In this document: one piece after another, positions 48,692 to 60,373 of the stretch
How the letters are laid out: each line of letters opens with the position of its first letter
How positions within the stretch are numbered: position 1 is the first letter of the stretch
Made by a program: the position numbers and the translations under genes
Notes under the pieces: generated by a model
Databases searched by the model: none
Seen by the model: the letters and a program-made list of their open reading frames with translations, nothing else
Told to the model about the DNA's origin: nothing
NCBI GenBank assembly: GCA_958298945.1
Contig: OY282608.1
Coordinates: forward strand, 14,113,933 to 14,177,932
Length of the DNA stretch: 64,000 bases
Origin: Atherix ibis
Taxonomy: Eukaryota > Arthropoda > Insecta > Diptera > Athericidae
Reading direction: 5' to 3'

Positions 48692-51529
48692 GGTTTGTTG
48701 GCTTGTTGGTTTGTTGGTTTGTTGGTTTGTAGGTTTGTTGGTTTGTTGGTTTGTTGGTTTATTTGTTTGTTGGTTTGTTGGCTTGTTGGTCTTTGGTTTG
48801 TTGGTTTGTTGGTTTGTTGGTTTGCTGGTGTGTTGGTTTGTTGGTTTGTTTGCTTGTTCGTTTGTTGGTTTGTTGGTTTGTTAATTTGTTGGTTTGTTGG
48901 TTTGTTGGCTTGTTGGCTTGTTGGTTTGTTGGTTTGTTGGTTTCTTGGTTTATTGGTTTGTTAGTTTGTTGGCTTGTTGGTTTGTTGGTTTGTTGGTTTC
49001 TTGGTTTGTTGGTTTGTTGGCTTGTTAGTTTGTTGGTTTGTTGGTTTGTTGGTTTATTTGCTTGTTGGATTCTTGGTTTGTTATTTTGTTGGTTTGTTGG
49101 TTTGTTGGTTTGTTGGTCACTTGGTTTGTTGGTTTGTTGGTTTTTTGGTTTGTTGGCTTGTTGGTTTGTTGGTTTCTTGGTTTGTTGGTTTGTTGGTTTG
49201 TTGGTTTGTTGGTTACTTGGTTTGTTGGTTTGTTGGTTTGTTGGTTTGTTTGTTTGTTGGTTTGTTGGTTTGTTCGTTTGTTGGTTTGTTGGTTTGTTCG
49301 TTTGTTCGTTTGTTAGTTTGTAGATTTGTTGGTTTCTTGGTATGTTGGTTTGTTGGTTTGTTCGTTTGTTGGCTTGTTGGTTTGTTGGCTTGTTGGCTTG
49401 TTGGTTTGTTGGTTTGTTCGTTTGTTGGTTTGTTGGTTTGTTGGTTACTTGGTTTGTTGGTTTGTTGGTTTGTTGGTTTGTTGGTTTGTTGGTTTGTTGG
49501 TTTGTTGGTTTGTTGGCTTGTTGGTTTGTTCGTTTTTTGTCTTGTTGGTTTGTTGGTTTGTTGGTTTGTTGGTTTCTTGGTTACTGGGTTTGTTGGTTTG
49601 TTGGTTTGTTGGCTTATTGGTTTGTTGGTTTGTTGGTTTGTTGGCTTGTTGGTTTGTTGGTTTATTGGTTTGTTGGTTACTTGGTTTGTTTGTTTGTTGG
49701 TTTATTGGTTTGTTGGTTTGTTTATATGTTGGCTTGTTGGTTTGTTGGTTTGTTGGTTTATTTGTTTGTTGGTTTGTTGGTTTGTTCGTTTGTTGGTTTG
49801 TTGATTTGTTGGTTTGTTCGTTTGTTGGTTTGTTCATTTTTTGGTTTGTTTGTTTGTTGGTTTGTTGGTTTGTTGGGTTGTTGGTTTGTTGGCTTGTTGG
49901 TATGTTGGTTTGTTGGTTTGTTGGTTTGTTTGTTTGTTGGTTTGTTGGTTTGTTATTTTGTTGGCTTGTTGGTTTGTTGGTTTGTTGGTTTCTTGGTTTG
50001 TTGGTTTGTTGGCTTGTTGGTTTGTTGGTTTGTTGGTATGTTGGTTTGTTGGTTTGTTGGTTTGCTTGTTTGCTTGTTTGTTGGTTTGTTGGTTTGTTAT
50101 TTTGTTGGCTTGTTGGTTTGTTGGTTTGTTGGTTTCTTGGTTTGTTGGTTTGTTGGCTCATTGGTTTGTTGGTTTGTTGGCTTGTTGGTTTGTTGGTTTG
50201 TTGGTTTGTTTGTTTGTTGGTTTGTTGGTTTGTTGGTTTGTTGGTTTGTTGGTTTGTTGGTTTATTTGTTTGTTGGTTTGTTGGTTTGTTAGTTTGTTGG
50301 TTTGTTGGTTTGTTGGTTTGTTGGTTTGTTGGTTTGATGGTTTGTTGGTTTGTTGATTTATTTGTTTGTTGGTTTGTTGGTTTGTTGGTTTGTTGGTTTG
50401 TTGGTTTGTTGGTTTGTTGGTTTTTTTGTTTGTTGGCTTGTTGGTTTGTTGGTTTTTTGGTTTGTTGGTTTGTTGGTTTGTTTGTTTGTTGGTTTGTTCG
50501 TTTGTTGGCTTGTTGGTTTGTTGGTTTTTTGGTTTGTTGGTTTGTTGGTTTGTTGGTTTGTTGGTTTGTTGGTTTGTTGGTTTGTTGGTTTGTTGGTTTG
50601 TTGGTTTGTTGGCTTGTTGGTTTGTTGGTTTGTTGGTTTGTAGGTTTGTTGGTTTGTTGGTTTGTTGGTTTATTTGTTTGTTGGTTTGTTGGCTTGTTGG
50701 TCTTTGGTTTGTTGGTTTGTTGGTTTGTTGGTTTGTTGGTTTGCTGGTGTGTTGGTTTGTTGGTTTGTTTGCTTGTTCGTTTGTTGGTTTGTTGGTTTGT
50801 TAATTTGTTGGTTTGTTGGCTTGTTGGCTTGTTGGTTTGTTGGTTTGTTGGTTTCTTGGTTTCTTGGTTTGTTAGTTTGTTGGCTTGTTGGTTTGTTGGT
50901 TTGTTGGTTTCTTGGTTTGTTGGTTTGTTGGCTTGTTAGTTTGTTGGTTTGTTGGTGTGTTGGTTTGTTGGTTTGTTGGTTTGTTGGTTTGTTGGTTTGT
51001 TGGTTTATTTGCTTGTTGGTTTCTTGGTTTGTTATTTTGTTGGTTTGTTGGTTTGTTGGTTTGTTGGTCACTTGGTTTGTTGGTTTGTTGGTTTTTTGGT
51101 TTGTTGGCTTGTTGGTTTGTTGGTTTCTTGGTTTGTTGGTTTGTTGGTTTGTTGGTTTGTTGGTTACTTGGTTTGTTGGTTTGTTGGTTTGTTGGTTTGT
51201 TTGTTTGTTGGTTTGTTGGTTTGTTCGTTTGTTGGTTTGTTGGTTTGTTCGTTTGTTAGTTTGTAGATTTGTTGGTTTCTTGGTTTGTTGGTTTCTTGGT
51301 TTGTTCGTTTGTTGGCTTGTTGGTTTGTTGGTTTGTTCGTTTGTTAGTTTGTAGATTTGTTGGTTTCTTGGTTTGTTGGTTTCTTGGTTTGTTCGTTTGT
51401 TGGCTTGTTGGTTTGTTGGCTTGTTGGCTTGTTGGTTTGTTGGTTTGTTCGTTTGTTGGTTTGTTGGTTTGTTGGTCACTTGGTTTGTTGGTTTGTTGGT
51501 TTGTTGGTTTGTTGGTTTGTTGGTTTGTT
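48692..51529. repeat. 2,838-bp higher-order repeat, copy 3
   Basis: GGTCTTT units at 48788 and 50699 are again 1,911 bp apart and sit exactly 6,996 bp from those of copy 1. Flanking array on the left is also shared, so about 3.5 kb (40.98-44.5 kb) was copied to 47.97-51.5 kb as one block. Near its right end the copy carries the separate 88-bp duplication. Confidence 0.8.
51252..51440. repeat. 88-bp tandem duplication (11 octamers)
   Basis: The rare series GTTAGTTTG, TTGTAGATTT, TTTCTTGG, TTTCTTGG, TTTGTTCG occurs twice. TTGTAGATTT lies at 51261 and 51349, 88 bp apart. Other copies of this landmark in the window are single. Confidence 0.8.
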
Positions 51530-52816
51530 GGTTTGTTGGTTTGTTCGTTTGTTGGTTTGTTGGATTGTTGGTTTGTTGGTTTGTTGGTTTGTTGGCTTGT
51601 TTGCTTGTTGGCTTGTTGGTTTGTTGGTTTGTTGGTTTGTTGGTTTGTAGGTTTGTTGGTTTGTTGGTTTGTTGGTTTGTTGGCTTGTTGGTTTGTTCGT
51701 TTTTTGTCTTGTTGGTTTGTTGGTTTGTTGGTTTCTTGGTTTCTTGGTTACTTGGTTTGTTGGTTTGTTGGTTTGTTGGCTTATTGGTTTGTTGGTTTGT
51801 TGGTTTTTTGGCTTGTTGGTTTGTTGGTTTGTTGGTTTGTTGGTTACTTGGTTTGTTTGTTTGTTGGTTTATTGGTTTGTTGGTTTGTTTGTTTGTTGGC
51901 TTAGTGGTTTGTTGGTTTGTTGGTTTATTTGTTTGTTGGTTTGTTGAATTGTTGGTTTGTTCGTTTGTTGGTTTGTTGGTTTTTTGGTTTGTTCGTTTGT
52001 TGGTTTGTTCGTTTGTTGGTTTGTTTGTTTGTTTGTTTGTTTGTTGGTTTGTTGGTTTGTTGGTTTGTTGGCTTGTCGGTTTGTTGGTTTGTTGGTTTGT
52101 TGGTTTGTTGGTTTTTTGGTTTGTTGGTTTGTTGGTTTGTTGGTTCGTTGTTTTGTTTGTTTGTTGGTTTATTGGTTTGTTGGTTTGTTGGTTTGTTGGC
52201 TTGTTGGTTTGTTCGTTTGTTGGCTTGTTGGTTTGTTGGTTTGTTGGTTTGTTGGTTTGTTGGTTAGTTGGCTTGTTGGTTTGTTCGTTTGTTGGCTTGT
52301 TGGTTTGTTGTTTTGTTGGTTTGTTGGTTTCTTGGTTACTTGGTTGTTTGTTTGTTCGTTTGCTGGCTTGTTGGTTTGTTCGTTTGTTGGTTTGTTGGTT
52401 TGTTCGTTTATTGGCTTGTTGGCTTGATGGTTTGTTGCTTTGTTTGTTTGTTGGTTTGTTCGTTTGTTGGCTTGTTGGTTTGTTGGTTACTTGGTTTGTT
52501 CGTTTGTTGGTTTGTTCGTTTGTTGGTTTGTTGTTTTGTTGGTTTGTTGGTTTGTTGGTTTGTTGCTTTGTTCGTTTGTTGGTTTGTTCGTTTGTTGGTT
52601 TGTTTGTTTGTTGGTTTATTCGTTTGTTGGTTTGTTGGTTTGTGGGTTTGTTTGTTTGTTTGTTGGTTTTGTTCGTTTGTTGGCTTGTTGGTTTGTTGGT
52701 TTGTTGGTTTATTTGTTTGTTGGTTTGTTGGTTTGTTGGTTTGTTCGTTTGTTGGTTTGTTGGTTTGTTGGTTTGTTCGTTTGTTGGTTTGTTCGTTTGT
52801 TGGTATGTTTGTTTGT
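51530..52816. repeat. Octamer array, mosaic segment
   Basis: The first 0.7 kb matches 47.4-47.96 kb at 4,238 bp, with the same TTTTTTGTCTTG, double TTTCTTGG and GTTGAATTG groups. The remainder is rich in TTTGTTCG and TTTGTTTG and resembles 20-23 kb. There is a 7-bp unit after TTACTTGG near 52335 and a 9-bp irregularity (TTTTGTTCG) near 52665. No gene. Confidence 0.7.
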
Positions 52817-55141
52817 TGGTTTGTTGGTTTGTTGGTTTGTTGACTTGTTGGTTTGTTGGTTTGTTGGTTTGTTGGTTTGTTGGTTTGTTGGTTTGTTGGT
52901 TTGTTGGTTTGTTGGTTTGTTGGTTTGTTGGTTTTTTGGTTTGTTGGTTTGTTGGTTTGTTGGTTTGTTGGTTTGTTGGTTTATTGGTTTGTTGGTTTGT
53001 TGGTTTGTTGGTTTGTTGGTTTGTTCGTTTGTTGGCTTATTGGTTTGTTGGTTACTTGGCTTGTTTGTCGGTTGGTTTGTTGGTTTGTTCGTTTGTTGGC
53101 GTGTTGGTTTGTTGGCTTGTTGGCTTGTTGGGTTATTGGTTTGTTGGTTTGTTAGTTTGTTGGTTTGTTGGTTTGTTGTTTTGTTCGTTTGTTGGTTTGT
53201 TGGCTTTTTGTTTTGTTGGTTTGTTGGTTTGTTCGTTTGTTGGTTTGTTGGTTTGTTGGCTTGTTGGCTTGTTGGTTTGTTGGTTTGTTGGTTTGTTGAT
53301 TTGTTGGTTTGTTGGTTTGTTCGTTTGTTGGTTTGTTGGTTTGTTCGTTTGTTGGCTTGTTGGCTTGTTGGTTTGTTGGTTTGTTGGTTTGTTTGTTTGT
53401 TGGTTTGTTGGTTTGTTGGTTTGTTAGTTTGTTGGTTTGTTAGTTTGTTGTTTTGTTCGTTTGTTGGTTTGTTGGCTTGTTGGTTTCTTGGTTTGTTGGT
53501 TTGTTCGTTTGTTGGTTTGTTGGTTTGTTGGCTTGTTGGCTTGTTGGTTTGTTGGTTTGTTGGTTTGTTGATTTGTTGGTTTGTTCGTTTGTTGGTTTGT
53601 TGGTTTGTTGGTTTGTTGGTTTGTTGGTTTGTTCGTTTGTTGGTTTGTTCGTTTGTTGCATTTTTGGTTGTTGGCTTGTTCGTTTATTTGTTTGTTGGTT
53701 TGTTGGTTTGTGGGTTTGTTTGTGTGTTGGTTTGTTGGTTTGTTGGGTTTTCCGTTTGTTGGTTTGTTGGTTTCTTGGTTTGTTGGTTTGTTGGTATGTT
53801 GGTTTGTTTGTTTGTTTGTTTGTTGGTTTTTGGTTTGTTGGTTTGTTGGTTTGTTGGTTTGTTGGTTTGTTGGTTTGTTGGTTTGTTGGCTTGTTGGTTT
53901 GTTGGTTTGTTGGTTTCTTGGTTTCTTGGTTTTTTGGTTTGTTGGTTTGTTGGTTTGTTGGTTTGTTTGTTTCTTTGTTTGTTGGTTTTTTTGGTTTGTT
54001 TGTTTGTTGGTTTGTTCGTTTGTTGGTTTGTTGGTTTGTTGGTTTGTTGGTTTGTTGGTTTGTTGGTTTGTTGGTTTGTTGGTTTGTTGGTTTGTTGGTT
54101 TGTTGGTTTGTTGGTTTCTTTGTTTGTTGGTTTGTTGGTTTCTTGGTTTGTTGGTTTGTTGGTTTGTTCGTTTGTTGGTTTCTTTGTTTTTTGGTTTGTC
54201 GGTTTGTTGGTTTGTTGGTTTGTTGGTTTGTTGGTTTTTTCGTTTGTTCGTTTGTTCGTTTGTTCGTTTGTTCGTTTGTTCGTTTGTTGGTTTGTTTGTT
54301 TGTTGGTTTGTTGGTTTGTTTGTTTGTTGGTTTGTTGGTTTGTTGGTTTGTTGGTTTGTTGGTTTGTACGTTTGTTGGTTTGTTGGTTTGTTGGTTTGTT
54401 GGTTTTTTGGTTTGTTGGCTTGTTGGTTTGTAGGTTTGTTGGTTTGTTTGTTTGTTCGTTTGTTGGTTTGTTGGTTTGTTGGTTTGTTGGCTTGTTTGTT
54501 TGTTGGTTTATTCTTTTGTTGGCTTGTTGGTTTGTTGGATTGTTGGCTTGTTGGTTTGTTGGTTTGTTCGTTTGTTGGTTTGTTGGTTTGCTGGTTTATT
54601 GGTTTGTTGGTTTGTTGGTTTGTTGGTTTGTTGGCTTAATGGTTTGTTGGTTTGTTGGTTACTCGGTTTGTTTGTTGCTTGGTTTGTTGGTTTGTTCGTT
54701 TGTTGGCTTGTTGGTTTGTTGGCTTGTTGGCTTGTTGGTTTGTTGGTTTGTTCGTTTGTTCGTTTGTTGGTTTGTTGGTTTGTTGGTTTGTTCGTTTGTT
54801 GGTTTGTTCGTTTGTTGGTTTGTTTGTTGTTGGTTTGTTCGTTTGTTGTTTTGTTGGTTTGTGGGTTTGTTTGTTTGTTGGTTTGTTGGTTTGTTCGTTT
54901 GTTGGTTTGTTCGTTTGTTGGTTTGTTTGTTGTTGGTTTGTTCGTTTGTTTGTTTTTTGGTTTGATGGTTTGTTGGTTTGTTGGTTTGTTGTTTTGTTGG
55001 CTTGTTGGTTTGTTGGTTTGTTGGTTTGTTGGTTTGTTTGTTTCTTTGTTTGTTGGTTTTTTGGTTTGATGGTTTGTTGGTTTGTTGGTTTGTTGTTTTG
55101 TTGGCTTTTTGGTTTGTTGGTTTGTTGGCTTGTTGGTTTGT
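52817..55141. repeat. 2,325-bp higher-order repeat, copy 1
   Basis: Landmarks TTGACTTG (52840), GGCGTGTTGG near 53098, GTTGCATTTTTGG near 53656, GGGTTTTCCG near 53746, a series of six CpG-ending units (54235-54282), GTACG near 54366 and TTACTCGG (54659) all recur exactly 2,325 bp later. The length is 291 x 8 minus 3, matching several 7-bp units inside. No gene is present despite an open frame of 841 codons at 52440-54965. Confidence 0.88.
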
Positions 55142-57490
55142 TGGTTTGTTGGTTTGTTGGTTTGTTGACTTGTTGGTTTGTTGGTTTGTTGGTTTGTTGG
55201 TTTGTTGGTTTGTTGGTTTGTTGGTTTGTTGGTTTGTTGGTTTGTTGGTTTGTTGGTTTTTTGGTTTGTTGGTTTGTTGGTTTGTTGGTTTGTTGGTTTG
55301 TTGGTTTATTGGTTTGTTGGTTTGTTGGTTTGTTGGTTTGTTGGTTTGTTCGTTTGTTGGCTTATTGGTTTGTTGGTTACTTGGCTTGTTTGTCGGTTGG
55401 TTTGTTGGTTTGTTCGTTTGTTGGCGTGTTGGTTTGTTGGCTTGTTGGCTTGTTGGGTTATTGGTTTGTTGGTTTGTTAGTTTGTTGGTTTGTTGGTTTG
55501 TTGTTTTGTTCGTTTGTTGGTTTGTTGGCTTTTTGTTTTGTTGGTTTGTTGGTTTGTTCGTTTGTTGGTTTGTTGGTTTGTTGGCTTGTTGGCTTGTTGG
55601 TTTGTTGGTTTGTTGGTTTGTTGATTTGTTGGTTTGTTGGTTTGTTCGTTTGTTGGTTTGTTGGTTTGTTCGTTTGTTGGCTTGTTGGCTTGTTGGTTTG
55701 TTGGTTTGTTGGTTTGTTTGTTTGTTGGTTTGTTGGTTTGTTGGTTTGTTAGTTTGTTGGTTTGTTAGTTTGTTGTTTTGTTCGTTTGTTGGTTTGTTGG
55801 CTTGTTGGTTTCTTGGTTTGTTGGTTTGTTCGTTTGTTGGTTTGTTGGTTTGTTGGCTTGTTGGCTTGTTGGTTTGTTGGTTTGTTGGTTTGTTGATTTG
55901 TTGGTTTGTTCGTTTGTTGGTTTGTTGGTTTGTTGGTTTGTTGGTTTGTTGGTTTGTTCGTTTGTTGGTTTGTTCGTTTGTTGCATTTTTGGTTGTTGGC
56001 TTGTTCGTTTATTTGTTTGTTGGTTTGTTGGTTTGTGGGTTTGTTTGTGTGTTGGTTTGTTGGTTTGTTGGGTTTTCCGTTTGTTGGTTTGTTGGTTTCT
56101 TGGTTTGTTGGTTTGTTGGTATGTTGGTTTGTTTGTTTGTTTGTTTGTTGGTTTTTGGTTTGTTGGTTTGTTGGTTTGTTGGTTTGTTGGTTTGTTGGTT
56201 TGTTGGTTTGTTGGCTTGTTGGTTTGTTGGTTTCTTGGTTTCTTGGTTTCTTGGTTTTTTGGTTTGTTGGTTTGTTGGTTTGTTGGTTTGTTTGTTTCTT
56301 TGTTTGTTGGTTTTTTTGGTTTGTTTGTTTGTTGGTTTGTTCGTTTGTTGGTTTGTTGGTTTGTTGGTTTGTTGGTTTGTTGGTTTGTTGGTTTGTTGGT
56401 TTGTTGGTTTGTTGGTTTGTTGGTTTGTTGGTTTGTTGGTTTCTTTGTTTGTTGGTTTGTTGGTTTCTTGGTTTGTTGGTTTGTTGGTTTGTTCGTTTGT
56501 TGGTTTCTTTGTTTTTTGGTTTGTCGGTTTGTTGGTTTGTTGGTTTGTTGGTTTGTTGGTTTTTTCGTTTGTTCGTTTGTTCGTTTGTTCGTTTGTTCGT
56601 TTGTTCGTTTGTTGGTTTGTTTGTTTGTTGGTTTGTTGGTTTGTTTGTTTGTTGGTTTGTTGGTTTGTTGGTTTGTTGGTTTGTTGGTTTGTACGTTTGT
56701 TGGTTTGTTGGTTTGTTGGTTTGTTGGTTTTTTGGTTTGTTGGCTTGTTGGTTTGTAGGTTTGTTGGTTTGTTTGTTTGTTCGTTTGTTGGTTTGTTGGT
56801 TTGTTGGTTTGTTGGCTTGTTTGTTTGTTGGTTTATTCTTTTGTTGGCTTGTTGGTTTGTTGGATTGTTGGCTTGTTGGTTTGTTGGTTTGTTCGTTTGT
56901 TGGTTTGTTGGTTTGCTGGTTTATTGGTTTGTTGGTTTGTTGGTTTGTTGGTTTGTTGGCTTAATGGTTTGTTGGTTTGTTGGTTACTCGGTTTGTTTGT
57001 TGCTTGGTTTGTTGGTTTGTTCGTTTGTTGGCTTGTTGGTTTGTTGGCTTGTTGGCTTGTTGGTTTGTTGGTTTGTTCGTTTGTTCGTTTGTTGGTTTGT
57101 TGGTTTGTTGGTTTGTTCGTTTGTTGGTTTGTTCGTTTGTTGGTTTGTTTGTTGTTGGTTTGTTCGTTTGTTGTTTTGTTGGTTTGTGGGTTTGTTTGTT
57201 TGTTGGTTTGTTGGTTTGTTCGTTTGTTGGTTTGTTCGTTTGTTGGTTTGTTTGTTGTTGGTTTGTTCGTTTGTTTGTTTTTTGGTTTGATGGTTTGTTG
57301 GTTTGTTGGTTTGTTGTTTTGTTGGCTTGTTGGTTTGTTGGTTTGTTGGTTTGTTGGTTTGTTTGTTTCTTTGTTTGTTGGTTTTTTGGTTTGATGGTTT
57401 GTTGGTTTGTTGGTTTGTTGTTTTGTTGGCTTTTTGGTTTGTTGGTTTGTTGGCTTGTTGGTTTGTTGGTTTGTTGGTTTGTTGGTTTGT
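55142..57490. repeat. 2,325-bp higher-order repeat, copy 2
   Basis: This is a direct tandem copy of 52817-55141. The only difference I noticed is one unit: copy 2 has three TTTCTTGG units in a row near 56230 where copy 1 has TTTGTTGG then two TTTCTTGG near 53905, a single G>C change. The match ends at about 57490, where copy 1 continues with GACTTG and copy 2 with GGTTTG. Confidence 0.87.
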
Positions 57491-57780
57491 TGGTTTGTTG
57501 GCTTATTGGTTTGTTGGTTTGTTGTTTTGTTGGTTTGTTGGTTTGTGGGTTTGTTGGTTTTTTGGTTTGTTGGCTTGTTGGCTTGTTGGTTTGTTGGTTT
57601 GTTGGCTTGTGAGCTTGTTGGTTTGTTGGCTTGTTGGTTTGTTCGTTTGTTGGCTTGTTGTTTTGTTGGTTTGTTGGCTTGTTGGTTTGTTGGTTTGTTG
57701 GTTTGTTTGTTTGTTCAATTGTTGGTTTGTTGGTTTGTTGGTTTGTTGGCTAGTTGGTTTGTTGATTTGTTTGTTAGTTG
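57491..57780. repeat. Short octamer segment before the 2.6-kb repeat
   Basis: CTTGTTGG-rich array with TTTGTGGG and GTGAGCTTG variants near 57546 and 57608, a GTTCAATTG group near 57714 and CTAGTTGG near 57750. It appears only once: the right copy of the following repeat is preceded by different sequence. No gene. Confidence 0.7.
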
Positions 57781-60373
57781 GTTCGATCGTTTGTTGGCTT
57801 GTTGGTTTGTTGGCTTGTAGGCTTGTTGGTTTGTTCATTTGTTGGTTTGTTGGTTTGTTCGTTTGTTGGTTTGTTGGCTTGTTGGTTTGTTGGTTTGTTG
57901 GTTTGTTGGTTTGTTGGTTTGTTGGTTTGTTGGTTTGTTGGCTTGTTGGTTTGTTGGTTTGTTGGCTTGTTGGTTTGTTGGTTAGTTGGTTTATTTGTTT
58001 GTTGGTTTGTTGGTTTGGTGGTTTATTTGTTTGTTGGCTTGTTGGTTTGTTGGCTCGTTGGTTACTTGGTTTGTTGGTTTGTTGGTTTGTTGGCTTGTTG
58101 GTTTGTTGGTTTGTTTGTTTGTTGGTTTGTTCGTTTCTTGGCTTGTTGGTTTGTTGGTTTGTTGGTTTGTTGGTTTGTTGGTTTGTTGGTTTGTTGGTTA
58201 TTTGGCTTGTTGGTTTGTTGGTTTGTTGGTTTGTTGGTTTGTTGCTTTGTTGGTTTGTTGGTTTGTTGGCTTGTTGGCTTGTTGGTTTGTTGGTTTGTTG
58301 GCATGTTGGTTTGTTGGTTTGTTGGTTTGTTGGATTGTTAGTTTGTTGGTTTCTTGGCTTATTAGTTTGTTGGTTGGTTGGCTTGTTGGTTTGTTGGTTT
58401 GTTGGTTTGTTTGTTTGTTGGTTTTTTCGTTTGTTGGTTTGTCCGTTTGTTCGTTTGTAGGTTTGTTCGTTTGTTGGCTTGTTGGCTTGTTGGTTTGTTG
58501 GTTTGTTGGTTTGTTGGTTTGTTGGTTTGCTCCTTTGTTGGTTTGTTGGTTTATTTGTTTGTTGGTTTGTTGGTTTGTTGGCTTGTTGGTTTGTTGGCTT
58601 GTTTGCTTGTTGGTTTGTTAGTTTGTTGGCTTGTTGGCTTGTTGGTTTGTTGGTTTGTTGGCATGTTGGTTTGTTGGTTTGTTGGTTTGTTGGTTTGTTT
58701 GTTTGTTGGTTTGTTGGTTTGTTTGTTTGTTTGGTTGTTGGTTTGTTGCTTTGTTCGTTTGTTGGCTTGTTGGTTTGTTGGCTTGTTGGCTTGTTGGCTT
58801 GTTGGTTTGTTGGTTTCTTCGTTTGTTGGTTTGTTCGTTTGTTGGTTTGTTCGTTTGTTGGTTTGTTGGTTTGTTGGTTTGTTGGTTTATTGGTTTGTTG
58901 GTTTTTCGTTTGTTGGCTTGTTGGTTTGTTGGTTTGTTGGCTTGTTGGCTTGTTAGCTTGTTGGTTTGTTGGTTTGTTGGTTTGTTGGTTTGTTGGTTTG
59001 TTGGTTTGTTGGTATGTTCGTTTGTTGTTTTGTTGGTTTGTTGGTTTGTTGGTTTGTTTGTTTGTTTGTTCGTTTGTTCGTTTGTTCGTTTGTAGGTTTC
59101 TTGGTTTGTTGGTTTGTTGGTTTGTTGGTTTCTTGGTTTCTTGGTTTCTTGGTTTGTTTGTTTGTTGGTTTGTTGGTTTGTTGGTTTGTTGGTTTTTTGG
59201 TTTGTTGGCTTGTTGGTTTGTTGGTTTGTTGGCTTGTTGGTTTGTTGGTTTGTTGGTTTCTTGGTTTACTTGTTTGTTGGTTTGTTGGTTTGTTGGTTAC
59301 TTGGTTTGTTGGTTTGTTGGTTTTTTGGTTTGTTGGCTTATTGGTTTGTTGGTTTGTTGGTTCGTTGGCTTGTTGGTTTGTTGGTTTGTTGGTTTGTTGG
59401 TTTGTTGGTTTGTTGGTTTGTTGGTTTTTTGGTTTGTTGGCTTGTTGGTTTGTCGGTTTGTTGGTTTGTTTGTTTGTTCGTTTGTTTGTTTGTTCGTTTG
59501 TTGGTTTGTTGGTTTGTTGGCTTGTTTGTTTGTTGGTTTCTTCTTTTGTTGGCTTGTTGGTTTGTTGGATTGTTGGCTTGTTGGTTTGTTGGTTTGTTCG
59601 TTTGTTGGTTTGTTGGTTTGTTGGTTTGTTGGTTTGTTGGTTTGTTGGTTTGTTCGTTTGTTGGTTTGTTGGTTTGTTGGTTTGTTGGTTTTTTGGTTTG
59701 TTGGCTTGTTGGTTTGTCGGTTTGTTGGTTTGTTTGTTTGTTCGTTTGTTGGTTTGTTGGTTTGTTGGTTTGTTGGCTTGTTTGTTTGTTGGTTTGTTCT
59801 TTTGTTGGCTTGTTGGTTTGTTGGATTGTTGGTTTGTTGGTTTGTTGGTTTGTTCGTTTGTTGGTTTGTTGGTTTGCTGGTTTATTGGTTTGTTGGTTTG
59901 TTGGTTTATTGGTTTGTTGGCTTAATGGTTTGTTGGTTACTCGGTTTGTTTGTTGCTTGGTTTGTTGGTTTGTTCGTTTGTTGGCTTGTTGGTTTGTTGG
60001 CTTGTTTACTTGTTGGTTTGTTGGTTTGTTCGTTTGTTCGTTTGTTGGTTTGTTGGTTTGTTGGTTTGTTCGTTTGTTGGTTTGTTCGTTTGTTGGTTTG
60101 TTTGTTGTTGGTTTGTTCGTTTGTTGTTTTGTTGGTTTGTGGGTTTGTTTGTTTGTTGGTTTGTTGGTTTGTTCGTTTGTTGGTTTGTTCGTTTGTTGGT
60201 TTGTTTGTTGTTGGTTTGTTCGTTTGTTTGTTTTTTGGTTTGATGGTTTGTTGGTTTGTTGGTTTGTTGGTTTGTTGTTTTGTTGGCTTGTTGGTTTGTT
60301 GGTTTGTTGGTTTGTTGGTTTGTTTGTTTCTTTGTTTGTTGGTTTTTTGGTTTGATGGTTTGTTGGTTTGTTG
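57781..60373. repeat. About 2.6-kb higher-order repeat, copy 1
   Basis: GTTCGATCG at 57781 recurs at 60374 (2,593 bp). Later landmarks recur at 2,609 to 2,725 bp: the TTTGGTTG group near 58731, TTTACTTG at 59265/61990, and a triple TTTCTTGG near 59128/61813. The right copy therefore gained whole units in stages. The copy ends with a block (59.9-60.37 kb) that also closes both 2,325-bp copies, including TTACTCGG at 59937. Confidence 0.72.

Noticed and set aside
41696..51529. Transposon or LTR element in several copies
   Set aside because: The 2,838-bp copies have no terminal repeats, target-site duplications or coding sequence. Both their inside and their flanks are the same octamer array.
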